From assembly GCA_964569245.1 (NCBI GenBank), contig CAZMTK010000009.1:1-64000 (forward strand): a DNA stretch of 64,000 bases, given 5' to 3'. A program made the translations under genes and the position numbers. A model generated the notes under the pieces. That model saw only the letters and a list, made by a program, of their open reading frames with translations. It did not search any database and had not been told where the DNA came from. Below are positions 1-8,018 of the stretch, piece by piece. The number at the start of each line of letters is the position of its first letter. Position 1 is the first letter of the stretch. This stretch comes from JAAYTY01 sp964569245 (lineage in GTDB: Bacteria; Fermentibacterota; Fermentibacteria; Fermentibacterales; Fermentibacteraceae).

Positions 1-55
1 AACGGGCGGCCTGCGGTTTAGGAAACCGTCGCTCTATCCTCTGAGCTACTGGGGC
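1..55 (-). tRNA. tRNA-Arg(CCT), truncated by the window edge
   Basis: Read on the minus strand from position 55, the sequence has a 7-nt acceptor strand GCCCCAG, then TA, a D stem GCTC/GAGC, and an anticodon arm with loop TTCCTAA, giving anticodon CCT (Arg, codon AGG). The T arm and 3' end lie outside the window. AGG is used very often for arginine in the neighbouring genes, so this isoacceptor should matter here. The identification rests on the D arm, the anticodon loop and the spacing; only about three quarters of the gene is present. Confidence 0.85.
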
Positions 56-69
56 ACCGGAGGTGCCGC

Positions 70-98
70 ATTATGGCTCTGGAGAACCAGTTCGTCCA
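70..98 (-). promoter_or_regulatory. Putative sigma-70-type promoter of tRNA-Arg(CCT)
   Basis: On the minus strand TGGACG (98-93) and CATAAT (75-70) are separated by 17 nt, placing a start about 8 nt before the tRNA 5' end. The same -35 hexamer TGGACG precedes the SRP RNA gene in this window, with a 16-nt spacer. The element lies within the last codons of hemW. Pattern evidence only. Confidence 0.5.
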
Positions 99-1267
99 GT
101 ACCGCCGGGCGGGGCGCCGGCGTCGATGCCCATGGCCAGCGAGAGGTCCCGCGCCATGCCGTCGGCAAGGAGCATCCCCCTGGGCGTCGGCTTCATGCGG
201 CTGCCCTCCCTGCCGCACAAGCCCTCGGCCACCCAGCGGGAAATCAGGCGCTCCGCGCCCGGACCCGGCTCTTCCAGCTCCACCCCGTCGGACGTCCTGA
301 GTCCAAGCATCAGCCTCTCGAGGAGCATCTGGGCCTGCGACAGGCACTCGTGCCCCTCCTCGGGGGTCTCTCCTCTCGAGAGGTGCGACACGTACGCCTC
401 CAGGTCAGCCACGTTCCACCACCGCCTGGCTGCACCATCGTAGCCGTGCGCAGAGGGGCCGAGGCCGAAGTAGGGCCTCCCCTTCCAGTAGCCCTCGTTG
501 TGGCGCGAACGGTTCCCCTTGCCGAGGGAGTAGTTCGACACCTCGTAGTGCTCGTACCCTTCAGAGGAGAGGATCGAGTCGGCGAGGAGGTACATCTCGG
601 CTAGCAGATCGTCGGAAGGTCTCGCCAGGTTTCCGGCCTCCACAGCGGCGGCGAGGGGGGTCCCGCTCTCGAAACTCAGGGAATAGCACGAGACGTGCTC
701 GGGCCTCAGCTCGGCTGTCTGCAGGAGGTCTCGCCTCCAGGCGACCTCGTCCTGCCCCGGGATGCCGTAGATGAGATCCACCGACACGTTCTCGAACCCC
801 GCACTCCTCGCTGCCTCCACTGCCTCGATGGAATCCCCGGCTGCGTGCCTTCGCCCCAGCACCTCGAGAGATCGCGCGTCGAGCGACTGGACGCCGATGC
901 TTATCCTGTTGAATCCCGAATCTGCAAGGAGGGTGAAAACGTCTTCGCCGATCCCCCCGGGATTGGCTTCGATCGTGGCTTCGCAGTCGGGCGTCACGGC
1001 ACAGTGAAGCCTGAGGGTCTCCAGGATCTCCTTCCAGGAGGGGCCGGGAAGGAGGCTCGGCGTTCCGCCGCCGGCGTAGATCGTCCCTATCCCGGCGCCG
1101 CGGGGAACCGAGATGCCGATCTCGGTCAGCAGTGCGCCCGCGAAGTCTTCAATCCTGCCGGGCAGCGGCTCGATGCCGCTGCAGAAACTGCAGTATGGGC
1201 ACTTGCCCGTGCAGAACGGCACATGGATGTAGAGGCCCGCAGGGGAATCAGGATCCCGGCTTGCCAT
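71..1267 (-). CDS. hemW: Radical SAM protein HemW (coproporphyrinogen III oxidase-like)
   Basis: A 398-residue protein that begins with the HemW signature YIHVPFCTGKCPYCSF; C19, C23 and C26 form the CxxxCxxC motif that binds the radical-SAM 4Fe-4S cluster. The GGGTPS motif (SAM binding) follows, then SIGVQS and the HNEGYW-type central motif, and a C-terminal HemW domain. HemW proteins bind haem and are thought to act in haem trafficking or insertion; many were misnamed HemN. The length is normal for the family. It is followed closely by tRNA-Arg. A cytoplasmic location is expected from the absence of a signal peptide. Confidence 0.9.
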   Translation of the reverse strand: MASRDPDSPAGLYIHVPFCTGKCPYCSFCSGIEPLPGRIEDFAGALLTEIGISVPRGAGIGTIYAGGGTPSLLPGPSWKEILETLRLHCAVTPDCEATIEANPGGIGEDVFTLLADSGFNRISIGVQSLDARSLEVLGRRHAAGDSIEAVEAARSAGFENVSVDLIYGIPGQDEVAWRRDLLQTAELRPEHVSCYSLSFESGTPLAAAVEAGNLARPSDDLLAEMYLLADSILSSEGYEHYEVSNYSLGKGNRSRHNEGYWKGRPYFGLGPSAHGYDGAARRWWNVADLEAYVSHLSRGETPEEGHECLSQAQMLLERLMLGLRTSDGVELEEPGPGAERLISRWVAEGLCGREGSRMKPTPRGMLLADGMARDLSLAMGIDAGAPPGGTGRTGSPEP

Positions 1268-1330
1268 CGCTACCCGGTCGGAGAGCCGTGCAATGGTTCC
1301 GGGAAGTCCTGGAGGGGGCGAGGGACGGGA

Positions 1331-2422
1331 TCACCCTTCCCATCGCATCTTCTGGATCACGGCCTTGCCGCAGTGGTAAACGGGGAACTGCCAGCAGGTC
1401 AGGCATGAATGAACCGGGATCACGTCTAGTGACTCTCCGGGGCGCACTCCCGCCGCGAACTCCGGGCTTGCTGCCGCCATTCCGTGCTCCTGCGAGAGGC
1501 GGACGAGGGACGCGAAGGTTCCGGGGCCCTCGGGCAGCGCGCCGGGATGAACCAGGAGCCCGTAAGTCAGCCTTCCCGTCATCTCGACCGAATCCTTCGA
1601 GAGGTGCACTGCGCCGCAGCGCACGACGATCCGGTCTTCATACACGGCCGTCGCCGTGCACCTCACCCTGGCGGCGACGTCGGCGATCCTGCACGAGCCG
1701 ATCAGGACCTGCATCAGGTCGTAGAAGACGAAGTTGCCAGGCCTTATCTCGTCCACGCCGGGGAAGTCCTGCGCAAGGGAGCAGGTGGGAGTGTCGCCGC
1801 AGCTCACGAGGCATTCGGAGGCTCCGGTCGAGAGCACCGCGCTCCTGGCGGCCGCCATCCGTTCCAGAGTCCTGCTGTGGACCTCGAGAACCCGCTCGGG
1901 CCCCCTTGCCGCGTAGCTGTCGCCCGCATGGGTGAGTATTCCCTTGAAGCTCAGCTTGTGCAGGCCGGCTGCGCTCCTCGCGAATGTCGAGATGGCTTCG
2001 GCGTCTCCCCATGGAATCCCGGTTCTAGCGCCGCCGCAGTCTATCTCGAGCCAGAGGTCGGCCGGCGAGTCTATCAGGCCATCCAGGCAGGCGGCTGCCT
2101 CGGGCCTCTCGGCGATGATGCCGAGGCGCACCCTGGAAGAGAGGCTCCTGATCGCCTCGACGTCGGTCGGTGAGGCAGTGAACGCCACCAGGACATCCGT
2201 CCAGCCTGCGTCAGCGAAGTACGAGGCCATCTCGAAGGAGGAGACGGTGATCGCCTTCACGCCCGCGGCCATGAACCACTCTCCGACCGCCTGCGAGTGG
2301 TGGGTCTTGAAATGCGGGCGAAGCGACACTCCGGCGGATGCCGCCCTGGCGGACATGGACCGGATGTTGCGCTGGGCGATTGTTCTGTCTATGTGCAGCT
2401 CCGGTGCGCCGGGATAGCCCAC
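1331..2422 (-). CDS. Fold-type III PLP enzyme, D-serine dehydratase / D-threonine aldolase-like
   Basis: A 363-residue protein of the alanine-racemase-fold D-serine dehydratase (DSD1) / D-threonine aldolase family. The motif RPHFKTHH near the N-terminus contains the expected PLP lysine, K39. A C-terminal metal-binding type motif, PVHSCLTC, corresponds to the His/Cys zinc site of eukaryote-like D-serine dehydratases. Known members eliminate or cleave D-hydroxy amino acids with PLP plus a divalent metal. It starts 2 nt after the stop of the repeat protein encoded upstream on the same strand, so the two are probably co-transcribed. The exact substrate cannot be assigned from sequence. Confidence 0.8.
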   Translation of the reverse strand: MGYPGAPELHIDRTIAQRNIRSMSARAASAGVSLRPHFKTHHSQAVGEWFMAAGVKAITVSSFEMASYFADAGWTDVLVAFTASPTDVEAIRSLSSRVRLGIIAERPEAAACLDGLIDSPADLWLEIDCGGARTGIPWGDAEAISTFARSAAGLHKLSFKGILTHAGDSYAARGPERVLEVHSRTLERMAAARSAVLSTGASECLVSCGDTPTCSLAQDFPGVDEIRPGNFVFYDLMQVLIGSCRIADVAARVRCTATAVYEDRIVVRCGAVHLSKDSVEMTGRLTYGLLVHPGALPEGPGTFASLVRLSQEHGMAAASPEFAAGVRPGESLDVIPVHSCLTCWQFPVYHCGKAVIQKMRWEG

Positions 2423-2424
2423 GA

Positions 2425-2955
2425 TCAGACCCCGAACGCCGAGAGGAAGGACTTGAGCAGAGCCTTGAAGTAGCTCACGGCCTCAGGATCGCGAACCGAG
2501 CTGCTCCAGACGTGCCTTCCGAACCCCGCCTGCGCCAGCACGTGACGCCCGACGGCGATCTGGCCGATGGCGGTCCTGCCTATGGCAAGCTGGCCCAGCC
2601 CGAAGTGGTAGGCAACCGCCGCCTGGCCGACTGCGATGAAGCCTGCGGAGGCCTGTCCCACCGCGAGAATCCCGACGCAAGCCTGACCGAACGCCAGGAG
2701 CCCGGCGGAGACCTGCCCTACGGCGATCACTCCAAGGGCCTTCCTGCCCACGGCCAGCACGCCCTTTGCGGTGATCCTCCTCCCGGTCTCGGGGCAAATG
2801 CCCAGCGCTATGTGCACCAGAGGAAGCCCCATGAACTCGGAATGGGATCGGAACTCGGAGAAGCGCATGCCGGAAGGATAGATGTACCGCTTCCACGTCC
2901 CGAGGGCGGTTTCGGTCACATTGTAATCAGGGGATTCGACAATCTCGTTGGCCAT
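2425..2955 (-). CDS. Protein with tandem GxxAxGQ decapeptide repeats
   Basis: A 176-residue protein of unknown function. After about 60 ordinary residues it carries at least five near-perfect 10-residue repeats of the form G-[VLIF]-[LI]-A-[VF]-G-[QR]-x-[ASC]-[AVL] (about residues 64-115), then more degenerate copies to about residue 148. The C-terminal tail is ordinary. The Gly/Ala/Gln pattern with regular hydrophobics could form a stacked beta-solenoid or closely packed membrane-associated structure; no signal peptide is seen. It lies 2 nt upstream of the PLP enzyme, suggesting an operon. I do not recognise a named domain. Confidence 0.75.
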   Translation of the reverse strand: MANEIVESPDYNVTETALGTWKRYIYPSGMRFSEFRSHSEFMGLPLVHIALGICPETGRRITAKGVLAVGRKALGVIAVGQVSAGLLAFGQACVGILAVGQASAGFIAVGQAAVAYHFGLGQLAIGRTAIGQIAVGRHVLAQAGFGRHVWSSSVRDPEAVSYFKALLKSFLSAFGV

Positions 2956-3044
2956 GCTCAGCCGTCAGGCCGTCGGGGGACGGGCTGCCTGAATGCACGA
3001 GCACGAGGAACCCGGCTCGTGCGGTTCCCGGAGAAGGAGCACCG

Positions 3045-3164
3045 TCAGGAGCCCTTCCTGGCCTCCTTCTTCGCCTTCTTCTCCGCCCTCTTCTCCTTCA
3101 ATGACTTCCCGGACTTCTTCATGTCCTTCTTCGTTGACTCGCCCCTGTCCATCCCGCGGCCCAT
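3045..3164 (-). CDS. Small lysine-rich basic protein (39 aa)
   Basis: A 39-residue ORF starting at ATG 3164 with a strong ribosome-binding site (AAGGAGA 5 nt upstream). The product begins MGRGMDRG and continues with a strongly basic KSLKEKRAEKKAKKEARK segment. Very similar short K/R/E/A-rich proteins are annotated as hypotheticals in many bacteria. No function is known to me; a nucleic-acid or ribosome-associated role is only a guess. A longer upstream extension exists in frame but lacks the RBS. It lies between lepA and the decapeptide-repeat gene on the same strand. Confidence 0.6.
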   Translation of the reverse strand: MGRGMDRGESTKKDMKKSGKSLKEKRAEKKAKKEARKGS

Positions 3165-3254
3165 CGTCTCTCCTTCCGGTACCGGCACCACGCCTGCTTC
3201 GCAACGCCCGTTCGCTATTGAAACGGAGCCCGGCCTCCAAGTCAAGGGAAGGCC

Positions 3255-5054
3255 TTACTCGTCGCTCCTGCGGAGCACCGCGAGAAAGGCCTTCTGGGGT
3301 ATGGCCACCGAGCCGACCATCTTCATCTTCCGCTTGCCCTCCTTCTGCTTCTCCAGCAGCTTGCGCTTGCGCGTGATGTCGCCGCCGTAGCACTTCGCCG
3401 TGACATCCTTGCGGAAGGGCTGGATGGTCTCCCTCGCTATGATCGTGCCGCCTATCGCTCCCTGAACGGGGATCTTGAACTGCTGTCTGGGAATCTCCTT
3501 CGCGAGGTTCTCGCAGGCACGGACGGCCCACTCCCTGGCCCTGTCGCGGTGAACAAGCATCGCCAGCGCGTCCACCTTCTCGTGATTCACCAGAATGTCC
3601 AGCCTCACGAGGTCGACAGGCCTGTAGTCCCCGGCCTCGTAGTCGAACGAGCCGTAACCCTGCGTGACGGACTTCAGCCTGTCGTAGAAGTCGTACACGA
3701 CTTCCGAAAGGGGCAGCTCTGCCGTGATCTCCACTCTCTGCCTGCCTACGAACATGCACCTGTAGTTCTCCGACTTGCGGTCCTTGAGAAGCGTGGTTAC
3801 AGGGCCTATGTATCTGTCCGGCATTATTATGGAAGCCTTGATGAACGGCTCCTCCGCCTTCTCGACACCCGAGGCGTCGGGATAGTGCAGAGGGTTGTCC
3901 ACCCACAGCACATCCCCGGAGGTCATCGTCACGCGGTACAGCACGGTGGGCGCGGTGAGCACCAGCGAGAGCCCGAACTCCCTCTCCAGCCTCTCCTGGA
4001 CCACTTCGAGATGCAGAAGGCCCAGGAAGCCGCACCTGAAGCCGAAACCGAGCCCGGCGGAGCTCACCTTCTCGTACACCAGCGAGGCGTCGTTGAGCTT
4101 GAGCTTTTCTATCGAGGAGGCGAGGTCGCCGTAGTCCTCCGTCGATATCGGGAAGATCGACGAGAAGACCACCGGCTTGGCCTCCTTGTAGCCTGCAAGG
4201 GGCTCCGGAGCCGGTCTCGCTGCATCGGTGACGGTATCGCCCGACCTCACGTCGCTCACGGACTTGATGCCGGCGATGAGGTAGCCCACCTCGCCGGCCT
4301 CTAGGGCCTGGCAGGGCTCGCGCCTGATGCGGAGCCGCCCGATCTCCTCCACCCTGTACTCCGCTCCCGCCGCCATCAGCAGGACTGTCGAGCCTTGCCG
4401 CATCGTGCCGTCCACGACCCTGATGTAGACCACGACCCCCCTGTACGGATCGAAGAAGCTGTCGAAGACCCTTGCCCGCAGGGGGGCCTCTGGATCACCG
4501 GCCGGGGCGGGAACCCGCTTCACGATGGCTTCCAGAAGCTGGTCCACGTTCTGCCCTGTCTTGGCTGATACGAGCACCGCTTCGTCCGGGTCGAGCCCCA
4601 GCTCGTGGTCCAGCTCGTCGCGCACCTCGGCGATGTTGGCCGATGGCAGGTCTATCTTGTTGATGACGGGAATGATCGTCAGGTTCTGCTCCATGGCCTT
4701 GTAGAGGTTCGCCAGGGTCTGGGCCTCGACGCCCTGGGCGGCATCTATCACCAGCAGGGCGGCCTCGCAGGAGGCCAGCGCGCGGGACACCTCGTACGAG
4801 AAGTCCACATGACCGGGCGTGTCGATGAGGTTGAGCTCGTATTCGCGGCCGTCCGATGCTGTGTACTTCATGGTGACGGCCGTGCTCTTGATGGTGATCC
4901 CGCGCTCGCGCTCTATGTCCATCGTGTCGAGCATCTGGTCGTGGAACTCGCGGTCGGTGACCGTGCGGGTGGCCTGCAGGAGGCGGTCGGCCAGCGTGGA
5001 CTTTCCATGGTCGATGTGTGCGATGATGCAGAAGTTCCTGATAAGGTCGTTCAT
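3255..5054 (-). CDS. lepA: Elongation factor 4 (LepA), ribosome-associated GTPase
   Basis: A 599-residue protein starting MNDLIRNFCIIAHIDHGKST; the G1 motif AHIDHGKST, G3 DTPGHVDF and G4 NKIDLPSA are intact. EF-G-like domains follow and the LepA-specific C-terminal domain ends the protein (GGDITRKRKLLEKQKEGKRK). LepA binds 70S ribosomes and affects initiation and translocation. The ATG at 5054 is preferred because GGAAGG lies 5 nt upstream and homologues begin here; the frame is open about 90 codons further upstream, without similarity. It is divergent from tupA across about 300 nt. Confidence 0.97.
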   Translation of the reverse strand: MNDLIRNFCIIAHIDHGKSTLADRLLQATRTVTDREFHDQMLDTMDIERERGITIKSTAVTMKYTASDGREYELNLIDTPGHVDFSYEVSRALASCEAALLVIDAAQGVEAQTLANLYKAMEQNLTIIPVINKIDLPSANIAEVRDELDHELGLDPDEAVLVSAKTGQNVDQLLEAIVKRVPAPAGDPEAPLRARVFDSFFDPYRGVVVYIRVVDGTMRQGSTVLLMAAGAEYRVEEIGRLRIRREPCQALEAGEVGYLIAGIKSVSDVRSGDTVTDAARPAPEPLAGYKEAKPVVFSSIFPISTEDYGDLASSIEKLKLNDASLVYEKVSSAGLGFGFRCGFLGLLHLEVVQERLEREFGLSLVLTAPTVLYRVTMTSGDVLWVDNPLHYPDASGVEKAEEPFIKASIIMPDRYIGPVTTLLKDRKSENYRCMFVGRQRVEITAELPLSEVVYDFYDRLKSVTQGYGSFDYEAGDYRPVDLVRLDILVNHEKVDALAMLVHRDRAREWAVRACENLAKEIPRQQFKIPVQGAIGGTIIARETIQPFRKDVTAKCYGGDITRKRKLLEKQKEGKRKMKMVGSVAIPQKAFLAVLRRSDE

Positions 5055-5352
5055 TGCCTTCCCGTCGGTTGCAGGAATATGCGCTGGCGGAGCACCCCGG
5101 AACAGCACGGGTTGCGCACGATAATGGCATCCATGTAGTTTACCGCCAGAGCGAACCCGACCCGAAGGGCCTGTAGCGCCCCGCATGGCTCCAGGGCGAC
5201 AGGGTGCCGCTGGAAACGGCGGCGCCTCCCGTGTTTGGAAAGGGATGCGCTCGACGGATGCAGCCTGTGCGCCTGCGCACCAGTGCCGCTCGAGTGTTAC
5301 TGATCCAGAACGGAAACACATGGCCGGGGCGGACTATCAGAAAGGTGGGAAC

Positions 5353-6270
5353 ATGTCCCGTCCGACGAAGGTGCTGTCCATCTCGATCCTCGTCCTGGGC
5401 CTCTTCCTGGCCGGCTGCGGAGAGCAGCCCGCCGCTGACCAGGGCGTGACTGCCGACTCGGCGGCGGTTGCCGCCCCTGACACCGCTGCCGTCTCGCTCG
5501 CCCAGCGCGAGCCGGTTGACAGGCTGCTGCTCGCGACCACCACCAGTCTGTACGACACCGGGCTCTGGGCTGTCCTCGAGCCCATGTTCGAGGAGCAGTA
5601 CGGCGTCGAGCTCGACATCCTCTACGCAGGCACCGGCAAGGCCCTGGAGTGGGGCATGGGCGGCGACGTCGACGTAGTAGTGGTTCACGACCGCGCCCGT
5701 GAAGACCAGTTCATCGCCGACGGCTACGGCCTCTCGCGCACCGTTTTCGCCTACAACTACTTCGTCGTGGTCGGCCCCGCCGGGGACCCGGCGGGCATCA
5801 CAGGCATGGCGCCCGAATCGGCCCTCGCGGCACTCTACGAGAACGCGACGATCCCCTTCATCTCCCGTGGCGACGAGTCGGGCACGCACGCCATGGAAAA
5901 GAGGCTCTGGGCTGCAGCGGGGCTGGATTACGAGACCGTGAGAACCTCCGGCGAATGGTACGTCGAGGCCGCCGCGGGCATGGGCCCCACCCTCAACATG
6001 GCCAACGAGATGAGGGGCTACACGCTCAGCGACATCGGCACCTTCCTCGCCTACCGGGGCGATGTCGAGCTCGAGATCATCATCGATCAGAGCCCGGCGA
6101 TGCGGAACGTGTACGCGGTGATCCCAGTCGCAGCCTCGGACGACCAGGAGATGGCCGCCGGCATGGTGACCTTCCTCACATCCCCCGAGGTCCAGGAGAT
6201 CATCGACAACTACTGCGTGGAGACCTACGGGCGCCAGCTCTTCTACGCAGGGGCCGGCCAGGACCTGTAG
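5353..6270 (+). CDS. tupA: Tungstate ABC transporter substrate-binding lipoprotein TupA
   Basis: A 305-residue lipoprotein: signal peptide with lipobox LAGC (lipidated C22), then an acidic/alanine linker and a periplasmic-binding-protein fold. The motif TTTSLYDTGLW is characteristic of TupA/WtpA-type oxyanion-binding proteins. It captures tungstate outside the inner membrane and hands it to TupB. The ATG at 5353 has AAAGGTGGG upstream; the frame is open further upstream without a better start. It is first in a three-gene operon with the permease and ATPase. About 300 nt separate it from divergent lepA; I see no riboswitch I can name there. Tungstate versus molybdate specificity is inferred from family resemblance. 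Confidence 0.88.
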   Translation: MSRPTKVLSISILVLGLFLAGCGEQPAADQGVTADSAAVAAPDTAAVSLAQREPVDRLLLATTTSLYDTGLWAVLEPMFEEQYGVELDILYAGTGKALEWGMGGDVDVVVVHDRAREDQFIADGYGLSRTVFAYNYFVVVGPAGDPAGITGMAPESALAALYENATIPFISRGDESGTHAMEKRLWAAAGLDYETVRTSGEWYVEAAAGMGPTLNMANEMRGYTLSDIGTFLAYRGDVELEIIIDQSPAMRNVYAVIPVAASDDQEMAAGMVTFLTSPEVQEIIDNYCVETYGRQLFYAGAGQDL

Positions 6271-6276
6271 GATCGA

Positions 6277-6969
6277 ATGGAGCGGCTTGCGGAGGCATTC
6301 TCGATAGCCCTGAGGCTCATCGTCACGGCCGACCCGACCGTGATGGAGACAACGCTCAGGACCCTCGCGATCTCCGCCGGTGCAACCCTGGCAGGCGTCC
6401 TGCTATTCATGCCTGGCGCCTGCCTCCTCCACTTCTCGTCCTTTCCCGGAAAGGGCGCGCTCCTCAGCGTTATACAGGCCCTGTACGGAGTACCCACCGT
6501 CTCCGTGGGGCTCATCGTCTTCATCGTATTCTCGCGCACGGGCCCCCTTGGGTCGCTTTCCCTGCTGTTCACTCCGCAGGCGATCGTCGTGGCCGAAGTG
6601 CTCCTGATCGCCCCGGTGCTGATCGGCCAGGTCGTAGCCTCGCTCAAGGGCGTGCCCCCCGATGCGCTCGACACCATCCGCTCTCTGGGGGCCGGAAGGC
6701 TGAGGGCCGCGCTGGCGGTGCTGCGCGAGGCCAGATTCGCCGTGCTCTCGGCGGTCTTCCTCGCGTTCGGCAGGGCCATCTCCGAGGTGGGTGCCGCGAT
6801 GATGGTCGGCGGCAACATCGCGGGGCGCACGAGGACCCTCACCACCGCCATCTCTCTCGAGGTCGGCAAGGGCGAGACCGCCCTGTCGATCGCACTCGGG
6901 ATCATCCTCCTTTCCCTCGCGCTGCTCATCAGCGCCGGTGTCCACTGGGCGGGCCAGAGGAAGCCGTGA
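6277..6969 (+). CDS. tupB: Tungstate ABC transporter permease TupB
   Basis: A 230-residue integral membrane protein with about five to six hydrophobic segments. The cytoplasmic loop motif EVGAAMMVGGNI (about residues 169-180) matches the EAA-type loop of molybdate/tungstate permeases that contacts the ATPase. It starts 6 nt after tupA and its stop TGA overlaps the GTG start of tupC (GTGA), indicating translational coupling. It forms the transmembrane channel for tungstate import. Confidence 0.88.
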   Translation: MERLAEAFSIALRLIVTADPTVMETTLRTLAISAGATLAGVLLFMPGACLLHFSSFPGKGALLSVIQALYGVPTVSVGLIVFIVFSRTGPLGSLSLLFTPQAIVVAEVLLIAPVLIGQVVASLKGVPPDALDTIRSLGAGRLRAALAVLREARFAVLSAVFLAFGRAISEVGAAMMVGGNIAGRTRTLTTAISLEVGKGETALSIALGIILLSLALLISAGVHWAGQRKP

Positions 6970-8018
6970 GGGTCCGTCTCGAGAGCATCGAGAAGGCCTT
7001 CGGGAGAAACCGGGTCCTGAGGGGGGTCTCGCTCGTCGTGGAGGAGGGCGGCTTCTTCGTCATCATCGGGCCCACAGGCTGCGGGAAGACGACGGTGCTC
7101 AGGCTCGCGGACCTCCTGCTAAGGCCCGACCGCGGCCTCCTTGAGATGGACGGCTTCGACTTGGGAAGGGCTCCCGGCCGCGCCAGATCGGCCTTCAGGA
7201 GGCGGATGGCGATGGTGATGCAGAAGCCCTACATGTTCGCGGGCACGGTGGAGAGGAACGTCGGCATGGGGCTGGCGATCAGGCGCCGGCGCCGTGTCGC
7301 CGAGACCGTCTCCGAAGCCCTGGAGTCGGTGGGGCTGGCCGGTTTCGAGAGGAGGGACGCACGCACTCTCTCGGGGGGCGAGGTCCAGAAGGCAGCCATC
7401 GCGAGAGCGATAGTCACGAAGCCGGAGATCCTGATCCTCGACGAGCCCATGAGCTCGGTGGATCCCGGTTTCAGGCCCGAGATCAGGTCGCTGCTCCGCC
7501 GCCTGCACCGCGACACCGGAATGACCGTCCTCATGGCAACCCACGACCTGGCCGACGCTCTAGCGCTGGGAACAGCCGGCGCAGTGCTGCTCGAAGGGAC
7601 GGTCGCCCAGCAGGGCTCGATGGACGAGATCCTCCGGACACCGTCATCCCCAGGAGTGGCGCGCTTCGTGGGGATGAGGAACATCCTCCGTGCGCAGTTC
7701 GACGGGCAGAACGCCAGGTGCGGGGCTCTCGAAGTGCGCCTCTCGGAGCCTTCCTCCCTGGCCTCGGGATACCTCGTTGTCCCTCCCGAGGCTGTCACGA
7801 TAGCGCTGTCTAAGCCGGAGTCAAGCCAGAGGAACGTCTTCCCCGCGCGGGTGATCCAGGTCGAGAAGGCCGGATGGACAAGCAAGGTGGACCTCGACCT
7901 GGGAGGATCCCTCATCACCGCGCAACTGACGTCGGGGGCGGTCGAGGAGATGGGCATACGCCCGGGGCTGGAGCTCTACGCGGCATTCAAGGCCACGGCG
8001 GTCAGGGTGCTGGAGTAG
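6966..8018 (+). CDS. tupC: Tungstate ABC transporter ATP-binding protein TupC
   Basis: A 350-residue ABC ATPase starting at GTG 6966, which overlaps the tupB stop in GTGA. Walker A is GPTGCGKT (residues 35-42), the signature is LSGGEVQKAAIARA, Walker B is ILILDEPMSSVDP and the switch His lies in MATHDL. The region after about residue 235 resembles a TOBE-like oxyanion-regulatory domain, as in ModC/TupC proteins. It powers TupAB transport from the cytoplasm. The 3' end overlaps the convergent rmuC gene by 17 nt. Confidence 0.88.
   Translation: MRVRLESIEKAFGRNRVLRGVSLVVEEGGFFVIIGPTGCGKTTVLRLADLLLRPDRGLLEMDGFDLGRAPGRARSAFRRRMAMVMQKPYMFAGTVERNVGMGLAIRRRRRVAETVSEALESVGLAGFERRDARTLSGGEVQKAAIARAIVTKPEILILDEPMSSVDPGFRPEIRSLLRRLHRDTGMTVLMATHDLADALALGTAGAVLLEGTVAQQGSMDEILRTPSSPGVARFVGMRNILRAQFDGQNARCGALEVRLSEPSSLASGYLVVPPEAVTIALSKPESSQRNVFPARVIQVEKAGWTSKVDLDLGGSLITAQLTSGAVEEMGIRPGLELYAAFKATAVRVLE

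Noticed and set aside
5055..5352. Moco/Tuco-type riboswitch before tupA
   Set aside because: I could not recognise the conserved core by eye; a covariance-model search would be needed.
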